Assembly: GCA_002724505.1 (NCBI GenBank)
Contig: PBOV01000133.1
Coordinates: forward strand, 1 to 19,720
Length of the DNA stretch: 19,720 nt
From: Rhodospirillaceae bacterium
Lineage (GTDB): Bacteria; Pseudomonadota; Alphaproteobacteria; MPNO01; UBA2964
Direction of reading: 5' to 3'
Part shown: piece after piece, positions 1-6,903 of the stretch
Layout of the letters: each line of letters opens with the position of its first letter
Numbering within the stretch: the first letter of the stretch is position 1
The notes under the pieces: generated by a model
Databases searched by the model: none
What the model was told of the DNA's origin: nothing
The model's input: the letters and a program-made list of their open reading frames with translations, nothing else
Program-made: the position numbers and the translations under genes

Positions 1-260
1 AATTCAAGTGTGGGTGCGAAATTTACGTAGCGAGTCAAAACGACGTCTTTTAATACAAGAATTATAAAGCCAAGTACAAAAAGAGGAGTCGTATGACCTA
101 GGCTCCAAGAAAGGCCTATCCATATGCCTTTAAAGGCGCTTGCTTGTTCCTTCGCGATAACAGATATAGCTACTACATGGTCCGCATCTGTGGCATGTTT
201 TAAACCCAACAAGAATCCAAGCACCAGCGCAGCCCAGACACTGGCTTCTATTTCTAGCAT
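1..260 (-). CDS. NicO/NiCoT-family nickel-cobalt transporter, partial (C-terminus beyond window start)
   Basis: Read on the minus strand from ATG at 260-258, the frame stays open to the window edge (86 codons). It begins MLEIEASVWAALVLGFLLG, a first hydrophobic segment, and continues into GLKHATDADHVVAISVI. The HATDADH stretch matches the H-x4-D-H metal-selectivity signature of TM2 in nickel/cobalt permeases. A second hydrophobic segment with GHTT follows at about residues 50-70, as in the family. An AGAGGT ribosome binding site lies 6 nt before the ATG. Known family role: inner-membrane uptake or efflux of Ni2+/Co2+; the UreH-like branch is equally possible. Ion and direction cannot be told from this fragment. 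It is divergent from the DUF427 gene. Confidence 0.85.
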   Translation of the reverse strand, partial: MLEIEASVWAALVLGFLLGLKHATDADHVVAISVIAKEQASAFKGIWIGLSWSLGHTTPLFVLGFIILVLKDVVLTRYVNFAPTLE

Positions 261-337
261 AGCGTTACCTCTGATTTTAGAGATAATATATCCTGACTTG
301 AGATTTCTTGCATTTTTATTCTTAATAGGAGAGGGAA

Positions 338-1132
338 ATGACACAGGCATTTAGAGCATTGAGCGTGAAGACTCAGGGTATTGATGGGCACTTGGCATTC
401 GTCGAGCCTGCATTAAGGAAAATTAGAGTGGAATTTTCAGGCGAATCGATTGCTAGTAGTACTGAGGCTTTAATCATGCACGAAACCAATCATCAACCTG
501 TCTATTATTTCCCCATAACTGATGTTCGAATGGATCTTCTCGAACCGTCTGATCGGTTAACACACTGACCGATAAAAGGAGATGCCCAGTATTGGAGCAT
601 CAAGGTTGGAGACGTAATTAGCGAGGACGCCGTGTGGTGTTATTCGGATCCAATAGAAGGATGCATAGATGTACGGGGTTATGTAGCATTTTACTGGAAT
701 AAAGTTGATGCTTGGTTTGAGGAAAACAAGCAGGTTTTTTATGGAGTGAAGGACCCGTATACCAGAGTCGATTGCTTGAATAGCAATCGCTTAATTGAAA
801 TCTACATCGATTCATTACTTGTTGCGAAAACTGACCAACCTGTAATGCTTATTGAAACTGGCCTGCCGACCCGTTTTTACGTACCTATTGGCGATGTAAA
901 TCTTTCATATTTAAAGGAAAATTTACGATTAGTTGGCTCTCCGTATAAAGGGGAAGCTCGGTACTTCGATTTTCATAATCAGTCGGGCGTGATAGAAGAT
1001 ATTGCCTGGTCGTATAAAAGTCCGTATCCCGAGGTGGAAGATATACAAAATCATATTTGCTTTCCTCAAGGGAAGGTGGACTTGTATGTTGATGGAATTT
1101 TGCAAGAGCGACCCAAAACTCGTTGGGACTAG
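338..1132 (+). CDS. Two-repeat DUF427 (PF04248) protein with in-frame TGA at 566-568; candidate selenoprotein
   Basis: The frame runs from ATG 338 (AGGAGAGGG just upstream) to TAG 1132 and contains one internal stop, TGA at codon 77. Read through, it gives 264 residues with two tandem DUF427 repeats. Repeat 1 has YYFPITDVRMDLLEP, then TH-[TGA]-PIKGDAQYWS, then RGYVAFYWNKVDAWFEE. Repeat 2 has ETGLPTRFYVP, SPYKGEARYF (residues 201-210) and ends VDLYVDGILQERPKTRW. From memory, relatives carry Cys in H-C-P-F/Y-K-G exactly where the TGA sits, so selenocysteine at residue 77 is plausible. A SECIS-like hairpin follows at 581-601. No frameshift or other stop is present and both halves look well conserved. 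The biochemical function of DUF427 is unknown to me. Alternatives: a recent nonsense mutation of a Cys codon (TGT/TGC to TGA), a sequencing error, or two separate polypeptides. I see no convincing ribosome binding site for restart after the TGA. Confidence 0.75.
581..601 (+). promoter_or_regulatory. SECIS-like hairpin just downstream of the in-frame TGA
   Basis: GATGC (581-585) pairs with GCATC (597-601). After a bulged A596, CC (586-587) pairs with GG (594-595), and A588-T593 can close the top. This leaves an apical loop of GTAT, or AGTATT if that pair is open. Known bacterial SECIS elements lie directly after UGA and have a short stem with G in the first two loop positions, about 16-37 nt from UGA. 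Here the loop G is 589, with 20 nt between it and the TGA. Counting the U of UGA as 1, the loop GU falls at 24-25; in E. coli fdhF it is at 23-24. Coding constraint could produce such a hairpin by chance. Confidence 0.5.
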
Positions 1133-1219
1133 GAATACCTAGCCCGAATGGTGTAACGTGCCGCTAGGGACTCAGTTTCCTTAATGGATTCTTTGGTAGA
1201 TGGTACTGCAGGAGGAAAT

Positions 1220-2914
1220 ATGTACGATTTACTGATAAAAAATGGCCGAATTGCTGATGGATCGGGAATGCCTTCTTACATCGCTGATGTAGGCGTCATT
1301 GACGGGCAAATAATTGACATAGGTCATCTTGATGCAACTGCTCATCAAGCTATAGATGCTACTGGTCTTGTAGTTGCACCGGGGTTTATAGATAATCATT
1401 GCCATTTTGACGCTCAGGTAACCTGGGACCCTTTGTGTACATATTCACCTCAACATGGTGTTACAACTGTAATTTTTGGAAATTGTTCTTTAACTTTGGC
1501 TCCCACAAAAATTGAAGATCGAGAAGATTTAGCGATGATGCTATCGCGGGTGGAAGCAATTCCTATGGAAAGCCTTCAGGAAGGAATTCCATGGGAATGG
1601 ACATCGTTTGGCGAATATCTTGACTTTATTGATCAAGGCTTAGGCATTAATGCTGGTTCTCTAGTAGGTCATTCTGCAATAAGAAGATGGGTTATGGGGG
1701 AAGATGCATACGTACGTGAGGTAGCGACTGAAAGCGAGCTTAATGAAATGAAAGCTTTGATAAAAGACTCAATCAAAGCTGGTGCATTGGGAGTCTCTTT
1801 CAATCGTAATCGTGGTCATATGGATCTTTTGGGAAGACCTATTCCGGGTATTGTTCCTCCAGTGGATGAATTATATGAACTCGCTACTGCTCTCAAGGAC
1901 GTTGGTTCTGGGGTTATCCAATGTGGTGCAGCATACCCACTCGAAATTCGAGATGGATTTGCTACAAAGCTTAGTGAGTTATCGCAAAGACCTGTTATAT
2001 ACAATCAGATTGTTCATAATTCCAATGAACCGGACAGGTGGCGTATGCACCTTGATTTAGTTCAGGAGCGAATTGGCCAAGGTTACCAAGTTTACCCAGT
2101 TGTAAACCCTCGTCCATCTGCGCAGCGATTCACTATGCGGAATGCACAAATATTTGACCGATTGCCCGCTTGGAGAACGATCATGCTGGGCTCGGTAGAG
2201 GAAAAAATTAGCGCGTTTAAGGATATGTCTTTGCGGGAACAATTAAGAGCACAGGCTGTTGAAGGGAAAGACCTCCCCATGGGTGCGCTTCCTATTAAGT
2301 GGGACAGGATATTTATAACACGAACATTGAAAGAATCTAATCGACAATTTCAAGGTATGAGCGTTGCTCAGATGGCTGAATCTCAAGGTAAAGAGATATT
2401 AAATGGATTTCTTGATTTGATGATAGATGAAAAAATGGGTACAGGCTTACAGAATTCTCAGCAAGGTGCTGACGGTGGAGTGATGGCTGCTTTAATCTCT
2501 AGTCCATATACCTTGATTGGGCTTTCTGATGCAGGAGCTCATGTTGTATTTGAAGCTGGGTATGGGTATAGCACGGTGGTTCTTGGACGTTGGGTGCGTG
2601 AAGAAAAAGCACTTTCATTAGAGGAAGCAGTGAGAAAACTTACTTTTATGCAAGCTTCTTTATATGGGTTACATGATCGTGGGTTAATAAGACCTGGATT
2701 TAATGCCGATATTGTGGTTTTTGACCCCGAAACGGTAGGTGCGCGGGAGCCTGAAGAAGTTGCTGATTTACCAGGAGGATTAAATCGTTTGAAGCAAGAG
2801 GCCATAGGTGTTTTGTATACCATTGTAAATGGAGAAATACTTTTGAAAGATGGTGTACATACGGGTGCACTGCCGGGGCGCGTGGCTCGAAGTAAGTCGA
2901 TTGCGTTTGCTTAA
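1220..2914 (+). CDS. Amidohydrolase, N-acyl-D-amino-acid deacylase-like
   Basis: A 564-residue member of the amidohydrolase superfamily (metal-dependent TIM barrel plus small beta domain). The N-terminal strand MYDLLIKNGRIADGSG and the PGFID-N-HCHFD motif are clear, with H60 and H62 as metal ligands. GNCS with C89 matches the metal-binding Cys of D-aminoacylases. GHSAIRRWVMG lies near residue 150, and D437 in SDAGAH is the expected catalytic Asp. The usual THxR and SHHK histidine motifs are not obvious; the corresponding region reads NQIVHNSNEPDRW, so the substrate may differ from N-acyl-D-amino acids. I chose ATG 1220 because AGGAGG (1210-1215) precedes it and MYDLLIKNG is the usual start. 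An in-frame ATG at 1184 would add 12 residues but has no such site. msrA starts 13 nt downstream, so the two are likely cotranscribed. Confidence 0.85.
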   Translation: MYDLLIKNGRIADGSGMPSYIADVGVIDGQIIDIGHLDATAHQAIDATGLVVAPGFIDNHCHFDAQVTWDPLCTYSPQHGVTTVIFGNCSLTLAPTKIEDREDLAMMLSRVEAIPMESLQEGIPWEWTSFGEYLDFIDQGLGINAGSLVGHSAIRRWVMGEDAYVREVATESELNEMKALIKDSIKAGALGVSFNRNRGHMDLLGRPIPGIVPPVDELYELATALKDVGSGVIQCGAAYPLEIRDGFATKLSELSQRPVIYNQIVHNSNEPDRWRMHLDLVQERIGQGYQVYPVVNPRPSAQRFTMRNAQIFDRLPAWRTIMLGSVEEKISAFKDMSLREQLRAQAVEGKDLPMGALPIKWDRIFITRTLKESNRQFQGMSVAQMAESQGKEILNGFLDLMIDEKMGTGLQNSQQGADGGVMAALISSPYTLIGLSDAGAHVVFEAGYGYSTVVLGRWVREEKALSLEEAVRKLTFMQASLYGLHDRGLIRPGFNADIVVFDPETVGAREPEEVADLPGGLNRLKQEAIGVLYTIVNGEILLKDGVHTGALPGRVARSKSIAFA

Positions 2915-2927
2915 ATGGAAAAAGAAC

Positions 2928-3473
2928 ATGAGTAAAAATATTACTTTGGCGGGGGGTTGTTTCTGGTGCCTTGAGGCTGTTTTCCAGCAAGTAGATGGTG
3001 TTGAGAAGGTAGTTTCAGGTTATTGCGGGGGTGACGTTGACCACCCGACATATCAGATGGTTTGTAGTGGTAATACTGGTCATGCCGAGGCAGTTCAGAT
3101 AACATTTGAAGAGGAAGTAATTCCCGAACAGATTATTTTAGATCTTTTTTTTGCCTTCCATGATCCCACCTCCTTGAACCGACAGGGGGCTGATGTTGGT
3201 ACACAGTATAGATCTGCAGTTTTTTACGAGACTGATCAACAGAGAGATCTTGCTTTCGATACCATTGACCGTGTTTCGCGGGAGCAATGGTGGCCGGGCG
3301 ATATCGTGACGGAAGTCACGCAGTTAAGCGAGTTTTTCATTGCCGAAAATTATCACCAAAATTATTTTCTAACAAACTTGTATCAGCCATATTGCCAAAT
3401 AGTAATTACCCCGAAGATACAGAAGCTACTAAAAGAGTATAGCCATCTACTTAAGGATTCCCTTAGTGAATGA
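2928..3473 (+). CDS. msrA: Peptide methionine (S)-S-oxide reductase MsrA
   Basis: 181 residues. The enzyme reduces the S epimer of methionine sulfoxide in proteins, with thioredoxin as usual reductant. GGCFWCLEAVF gives catalytic Cys11 plus Cys14. HPTYQMVCSGNTGHAEAVQ, DPTSLNRQGADVGTQYRS and AENYHQNYF are family signatures. GYCGG has Cys where GYAGG is common, a possible resolving cysteine. The start is ATG 2928 (MSKNITLAGG); a longer in-frame ATG at 2850 would run through the end of the amidohydrolase gene and is unlikely. The ribosome binding site is weak (GGAAAAAGAAC), consistent with coupling to the upstream gene. Both active-site cysteines are ordinary Cys codons. Cytoplasmic, oxidative damage repair, next to an OsmC peroxidase. 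Confidence 0.95.
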   Translation: MSKNITLAGGCFWCLEAVFQQVDGVEKVVSGYCGGDVDHPTYQMVCSGNTGHAEAVQITFEEEVIPEQIILDLFFAFHDPTSLNRQGADVGTQYRSAVFYETDQQRDLAFDTIDRVSREQWWPGDIVTEVTQLSEFFIAENYHQNYFLTNLYQPYCQIVITPKIQKLLKEYSHLLKDSLSE

Positions 3474-3477
3474 TCGT

Positions 3478-3506
3478 TTGATTTTTTACCGTTAGCAAAA
3501 GATACT
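3478..3506 (+). promoter_or_regulatory. Possible sigma70-type promoter for the OsmC gene
   Basis: TTGATT at 3478-3483 and GATACT at 3501-3506 are separated by 17 nt, each matching four of six consensus bases. A transcript would start near 3513, leaving a short leader with the GGAGG site in front of ATG 3543. This is pattern matching only. Confidence 0.3.
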
Positions 3507-3542
3507 TTCTAAGTCAGATTAATATCTTTTTATGGAGGGAAT

Positions 3543-3983
3543 ATGGCAGCTACTCGTTCTGCTCATGCTGTATGGGACGGAGATTTATTATCAGGTAAAG
3601 GGGTCGTAACGGCGTCTACATCAGGTGCTTTTAACCAACTTTCGGTATCTTGGAAAGCTAGGACTGAAGAACCCGGTGGTAGTACAAGCCCTGAAGAACT
3701 TGTTGCAGCAGCGCATGCAAGTTGTTTTTCGATGGCGCTATCAGCTGGTTTGGGAAAAGCTGGAACTCCGCCAACTAAACTTGAAGTTGACGCTACGGTT
3801 ACTTTTGAGCAAATTGAAGGCGGTTGGAAGGTATGCTGTAGTGATCTTAAAGTAGTTGGAACTGTGCCTGGTCTTGATCAAGCCGGTTTTGAGGCCGCCG
3901 CTGAAGCAGCAAAAGATGGATGTCCGATATCGGGAGCATTGAAAGGCAATGTGGAATTAAGCGTGGAGGCAACTCTTAACTAA
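3543..3983 (+). CDS. OsmC-type peroxiredoxin (organic hydroperoxide resistance)
   Basis: 146 residues, normal length for OsmC. The N-terminus HAVWDGDLLSGKGVV and SPEELVAAAHASCFSMALS are characteristic. The redox pair is Cys61 (HASCFSM) and Cys127 (DGCPISGAL), with a conserved Glu at 51/52. The family reduces organic hydroperoxides, often with lipoyl-dependent recycling; this is family knowledge. TATGGAGGGAAT precedes the ATG. It lies 69 nt after msrA and just before a strong terminator, suggesting an oxidative-stress pair that may also have its own promoter. OsmC (long, osmotically induced) and Ohr branches are hard to separate by eye; the A-x-W-x-G-x-L start favours OsmC. Some bacterial OsmC-like relatives use selenocysteine, but here both sites are Cys. 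Confidence 0.92.
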   Translation: MAATRSAHAVWDGDLLSGKGVVTASTSGAFNQLSVSWKARTEEPGGSTSPEELVAAAHASCFSMALSAGLGKAGTPPTKLEVDATVTFEQIEGGWKVCCSDLKVVGTVPGLDQAGFEAAAEAAKDGCPISGALKGNVELSVEATLN

Positions 3984-3992
3984 GAGTTGCTA

Positions 3993-4040
3993 ATTATATA
4001 AATAGAGGGGCTCCGTTAGGAGCCCCTCTATTTATATAAT
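3993..4040. terminator. Bidirectional rho-independent terminator
   Basis: A perfect 22-bp inverted repeat (3993-4014 with 4019-4040) encloses a GTTA loop. The inner stem is GC-rich (AGAGGGGCTCC with its complement) and the outer arms are A/T-rich, giving T-rich tracts on both strands. It sits between the convergent ends of the OsmC gene (stop 3983) and the TctC-type gene (stop at 4060 on the minus strand), so it should serve both. Confidence 0.9.
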
Positions 4041-4059
4041 CTTGTTTAGTGCGTCTGGG

Positions 4060-5268
4060 TTATTTCACACCAGCAAGGTTAATGAATCCTTCACGCAGTA
4101 CAGGATCTTTAAGAGCTTCTGATCCCTCTGCAAGTATTTTTACAATTTCTTCTGGACCTGCATAACCAACTTCACGGCCTAGTAGCTTGGCTGCAGCTAG
4201 AAATTCGGGATCTGCAGCAGTTGCTTTGAAGGCATCTACCCAAATTTTGTATAGATCATCTGGAGTGTCGGGATGCATTATGAATAGCCTGGTCATTTTA
4301 TCGTTAATTGTCTCGGTAACACTGAACAGCGCTTTTTGAGCATCCGATAGTTGAATTACATCAAATAAATGAGGTGGAATAGCTGCTCCAAGTTCATTCT
4401 CTACATAGTTAGTGAATTCAGCATCATTTTTTGGATCAGTTCCCCATCGGAAGACAGGTACGATCTTCTTTTCCTCTACCCAGCCAGGGAAAAGGCTTTT
4501 TGCTGTATCTGGATCACCTCGTGACGACAAATCTATTTCTCGACGGTCAAAGGCTGCGGCAATTTCAGATGTCCCGCCGTACCCATAAACGTTTTTAATT
4601 GGGCCACCTACCAATTCAACGAAGGAAGCGCCAACGCCTCCAGTGTCTCCTGGTGCTGTAGCTCCAACTTTAGCTGGAGTTCCTTTCGCTACTACATCTT
4701 CCCAACTACTTGCATAATCTTTAAATGCGTACATTGCATTGGTCACGGCTACCGCAGAGGCTGTGCCTAAAACCTTTACAGTGTTGATATCAAGATGCTT
4801 AACATCTGTACCAACTAACTCGCGCTTGAAAAACCTTGGGTGTGCTACGGCAACCGCTAAACCATCGGGAGGTGCGTCTGCCAATGTTTCACGAAATATT
4901 CTTTCCCCACCGGCACCCGGGATATTACGTACCACGAATGTAGGGTTTCCGGGCAAATGATTTGGTAAGTATCGGCCCATAAGTCTAGCGAAAGTGTCAT
5001 ATCCTCCACCTGGAGAAAAGCCTACATTGATTACTACTCGTTTGTCTTTGAAATGACTTTCGGCGTCAAAAACTTTGGTAGGCGTAGGGGTGGCAGCAGG
5101 CTTGCGAACTACCCCTCTAGGTGTAGGAGTGGGTGCTGGAGCGGGTGTAGGCGTCGCTACTGCTGCTGCAGTATCTGATGCCGGGAGCGGAGTTGGGTCG
5201 TCGCTACTACAGCCAACTAAAACAAGCATGGCTGCGGCTAAGACCAAAAATGGTGTAATAAGGCGCAT
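4060..5268 (-). CDS. Tripartite tricarboxylate transporter (TTT) substrate-binding lipoprotein, TctC/Bug family
   Basis: 402 residues. A signal peptide MRLITPFLVLAAAMLVLVGC ends in a lipobox (LVG-C20), so the mature protein is probably lipid-anchored at Cys20. Residues about 25-65 are a low-complexity Pro/Thr/Ala linker (TPTPAPAPTPTP). The binding fold follows: VVINVGFSPGGGYDTFARLMGRYLP and VVRNIPGAGGERIF match the P-G-G-G-D and N-x-P-G-A-G signatures of Bug/TctC proteins. The family binds carboxylates for the TctAB membrane permease. No TctA or TctB is encoded in the window, so the partner must be elsewhere or absent. GGAGGAGG lies 12 nt before the ATG, a rather long spacing. Anchoring by a lipid plus a spacer suggests a monoderm-type envelope. 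The ligand cannot be predicted. Confidence 0.9.
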   Translation of the reverse strand: MRLITPFLVLAAAMLVLVGCSSDDPTPLPASDTAAAVATPTPAPAPTPTPRGVVRKPAATPTPTKVFDAESHFKDKRVVINVGFSPGGGYDTFARLMGRYLPNHLPGNPTFVVRNIPGAGGERIFRETLADAPPDGLAVAVAHPRFFKRELVGTDVKHLDINTVKVLGTASAVAVTNAMYAFKDYASSWEDVVAKGTPAKVGATAPGDTGGVGASFVELVGGPIKNVYGYGGTSEIAAAFDRREIDLSSRGDPDTAKSLFPGWVEEKKIVPVFRWGTDPKNDAEFTNYVENELGAAIPPHLFDVIQLSDAQKALFSVTETINDKMTRLFIMHPDTPDDLYKIWVDAFKATAADPEFLAAAKLLGREVGYAGPEEIVKILAEGSEALKDPVLREGFINLAGVK

Positions 5269-5408
5269 AATATTTGTTTGCCTCCTCCAAATCTCTTAGT
5301 GTCGTATGCACAATATTTTGGAGGATGCCGGCTGTCAACCTCATGTATCATCATTTATGAACCGATAGCGTAAGATTTAATGAACTAATTATCGATTCGT
5401 GGAGGAAT

Positions 5409-6902
5409 ATGACCCAACAACTAGGAGGGTTTTCAGGTACAGAACGATCATTTATGGGGGAAGAAGAACTTCATCTTATTAGTGTGGGGGTAGATATTGG
5501 ATCATCTACTTCGCATTTAGTTTTTTCTGAGCTTGAACTCGAAAGAAGAAATACTCGTTACGTAATTGTGAAAAGAACAATTTTACGAGAATCAGAAATT
5601 CTACTTACGCCTTATACCGAGGACGGGACTACCATAGATGCACATGCCTTAGGAGCGTTCATTAATAATCAATACATCTTGGCCAATTTGAAGCGTGATC
5701 AAATTGATACAGGGGCATTGATATTAACTGGAGTAGCAGTACAAAGGCATAATGCTCGTTCGATTGCGGAAATTTTTGCAGAAGAAGCAGGAAGGTTTGT
5801 TGCGGTAAGTGCAGGTGATGGACTTGAGGCCACTATGGCAGCACATGGTTCGGGTGCAGTCGAAGAGTCTGAGAAGACATCTGGCGTGGTAATGAATATT
5901 GATATTGGCGGAGGTACTAGCAAAATTACGATTTGCCAGCAGGGGAAAGCACTTGAGGTTACTGCAATTGACGTCGGGGCTCGCGTACTGGCATTTGATG
6001 AGGACGGGAAAATTACCCGAATTGAAGAGTCTGGTAAGTTTTTTGCGAGAGAGGCTGGTGTGGAAGTTGCTATAGGGGCGTCAATTTCAATTGAACAAAG
6101 GGAAGCTATTGTTCAGAAAATGATGGATCGCTTAAGAGAAGTCATTGCGTTAGGTGGAGTTTCGGAAAGTACAAAAAAGTTACTTCGCTTACCTGAATTA
6201 ACGTTTAGAGGCAAAATCGATACAGTAATCTTTTCAGGTGGGGTTTCAGAATTTATCTACGGTAGGGAATCGTCAAATTTTGGCGACTTAGGTCCAATAA
6301 TCGCCTCTGCAGTTCGCAAAGAAATAGTAGATATCGGCGCTATGATTATGGTTCCAAATGCCGGAATACGGGCTACTGTTGTAGGTGCGTCTCAGTATAC
6401 CGTCCAGGTAAGTGGGAGCACGATTCTCATATCTCCGCTTGATGCAGTTCCGCTGAGGAATATTCCTGTAATGACACCTGATTATGCACTAAACCCTGAT
6501 GCAGATATTGATAGAAAAACGGTATCTGATGCGACCAAAATTGCTCTCGCAAGATTGGATCTGCTTGATGCAAGTACTCCTGTTGCTGTTAGCTTTGCAT
6601 GGCAAGGTTCTGCAACATTTGCAAGGTTAGATGCATTTACGCGTGGTGTTGTTGACGGGATGGGAGGAATTATTGACAGCGGAAACCCTATTGTCTTGGT
6701 TAGTGACGGTGATATAGGTGGTTTGCTAGGCTTGCATTTGGTAGAAGAAGTGAAATTCCCAAATCCAGTGATTTCGATTGATGGGATTGAATTGAGAGAA
6801 TTTGACTATATTGATATAGGTGAGCTCATACAATCTTCTGGTGCTGTACCTGTGGTTATTAAATCATTAGTTTTCCCAGGATCAACTCAGAGGTTAGAGT
6901 GA
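5409..6902 (+). CDS. eutA: EutA-like ethanolamine ammonia-lyase reactivating factor
   Basis: 497 residues of the ASKHA (actin/Hsp70-like) ATPase type. LISVGVDIGSSTSHLVFS (residues 24-40) is the phosphate-1 loop with the EutA-typical continuation LELERRNTRYVIVKRTIL. NIDIGGGTSK (163-172) is the phosphate-2 motif, and FSGGVSEF is typical of EutA. In known systems EutA uses ATP to release damaged cobalamin from ethanolamine ammonia-lyase (EutBC). No eutB, eutC or microcompartment gene is present in this window, so the client enzyme is unknown. GGAGGA (5401-5406) lies unusually close to ATG 5409; the in-frame ATG at 5454 (MGEEELHLISVG) would match the shorter start of E. coli EutA but has a weaker site. 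The aldo/keto reductase gene begins 1 nt after the stop, implying coupling. Confidence 0.85.
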   Translation: MTQQLGGFSGTERSFMGEEELHLISVGVDIGSSTSHLVFSELELERRNTRYVIVKRTILRESEILLTPYTEDGTTIDAHALGAFINNQYILANLKRDQIDTGALILTGVAVQRHNARSIAEIFAEEAGRFVAVSAGDGLEATMAAHGSGAVEESEKTSGVVMNIDIGGGTSKITICQQGKALEVTAIDVGARVLAFDEDGKITRIEESGKFFAREAGVEVAIGASISIEQREAIVQKMMDRLREVIALGGVSESTKKLLRLPELTFRGKIDTVIFSGGVSEFIYGRESSNFGDLGPIIASAVRKEIVDIGAMIMVPNAGIRATVVGASQYTVQVSGSTILISPLDAVPLRNIPVMTPDYALNPDADIDRKTVSDATKIALARLDLLDASTPVAVSFAWQGSATFARLDAFTRGVVDGMGGIIDSGNPIVLVSDGDIGGLLGLHLVEEVKFPNPVISIDGIELREFDYIDIGELIQSSGAVPVVIKSLVFPGSTQRLE

Positions 6903-6903
6903 T

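Noticed and set aside
124..354. Plus-strand frame of 76 codons at the left edge
   Set aside because: It lies antisense to the NicO/NiCoT transporter fragment, which has the clear HATDADH motif; the plus-strand product resembles nothing.
632..1132. Separate 166-codon gene starting at ATG 632
   Set aside because: It is in the same frame as 338-568 and is the continuation of the DUF427 protein; ATG 632 falls mid-domain and has no ribosome binding site.
2928..3983. Possible selenocysteine in MsrA or the OsmC protein
   Set aside because: Both families have selenocysteine members, but all catalytic positions here are ordinary Cys codons and no in-frame TGA occurs before the natural stops.
5075..5299. 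Plus-strand Gly/Val/Ala-rich frame of 74 codons
   Set aside because: It is the antisense shadow of the Pro/Thr-rich linker and signal peptide of the TctC-type lipoprotein.
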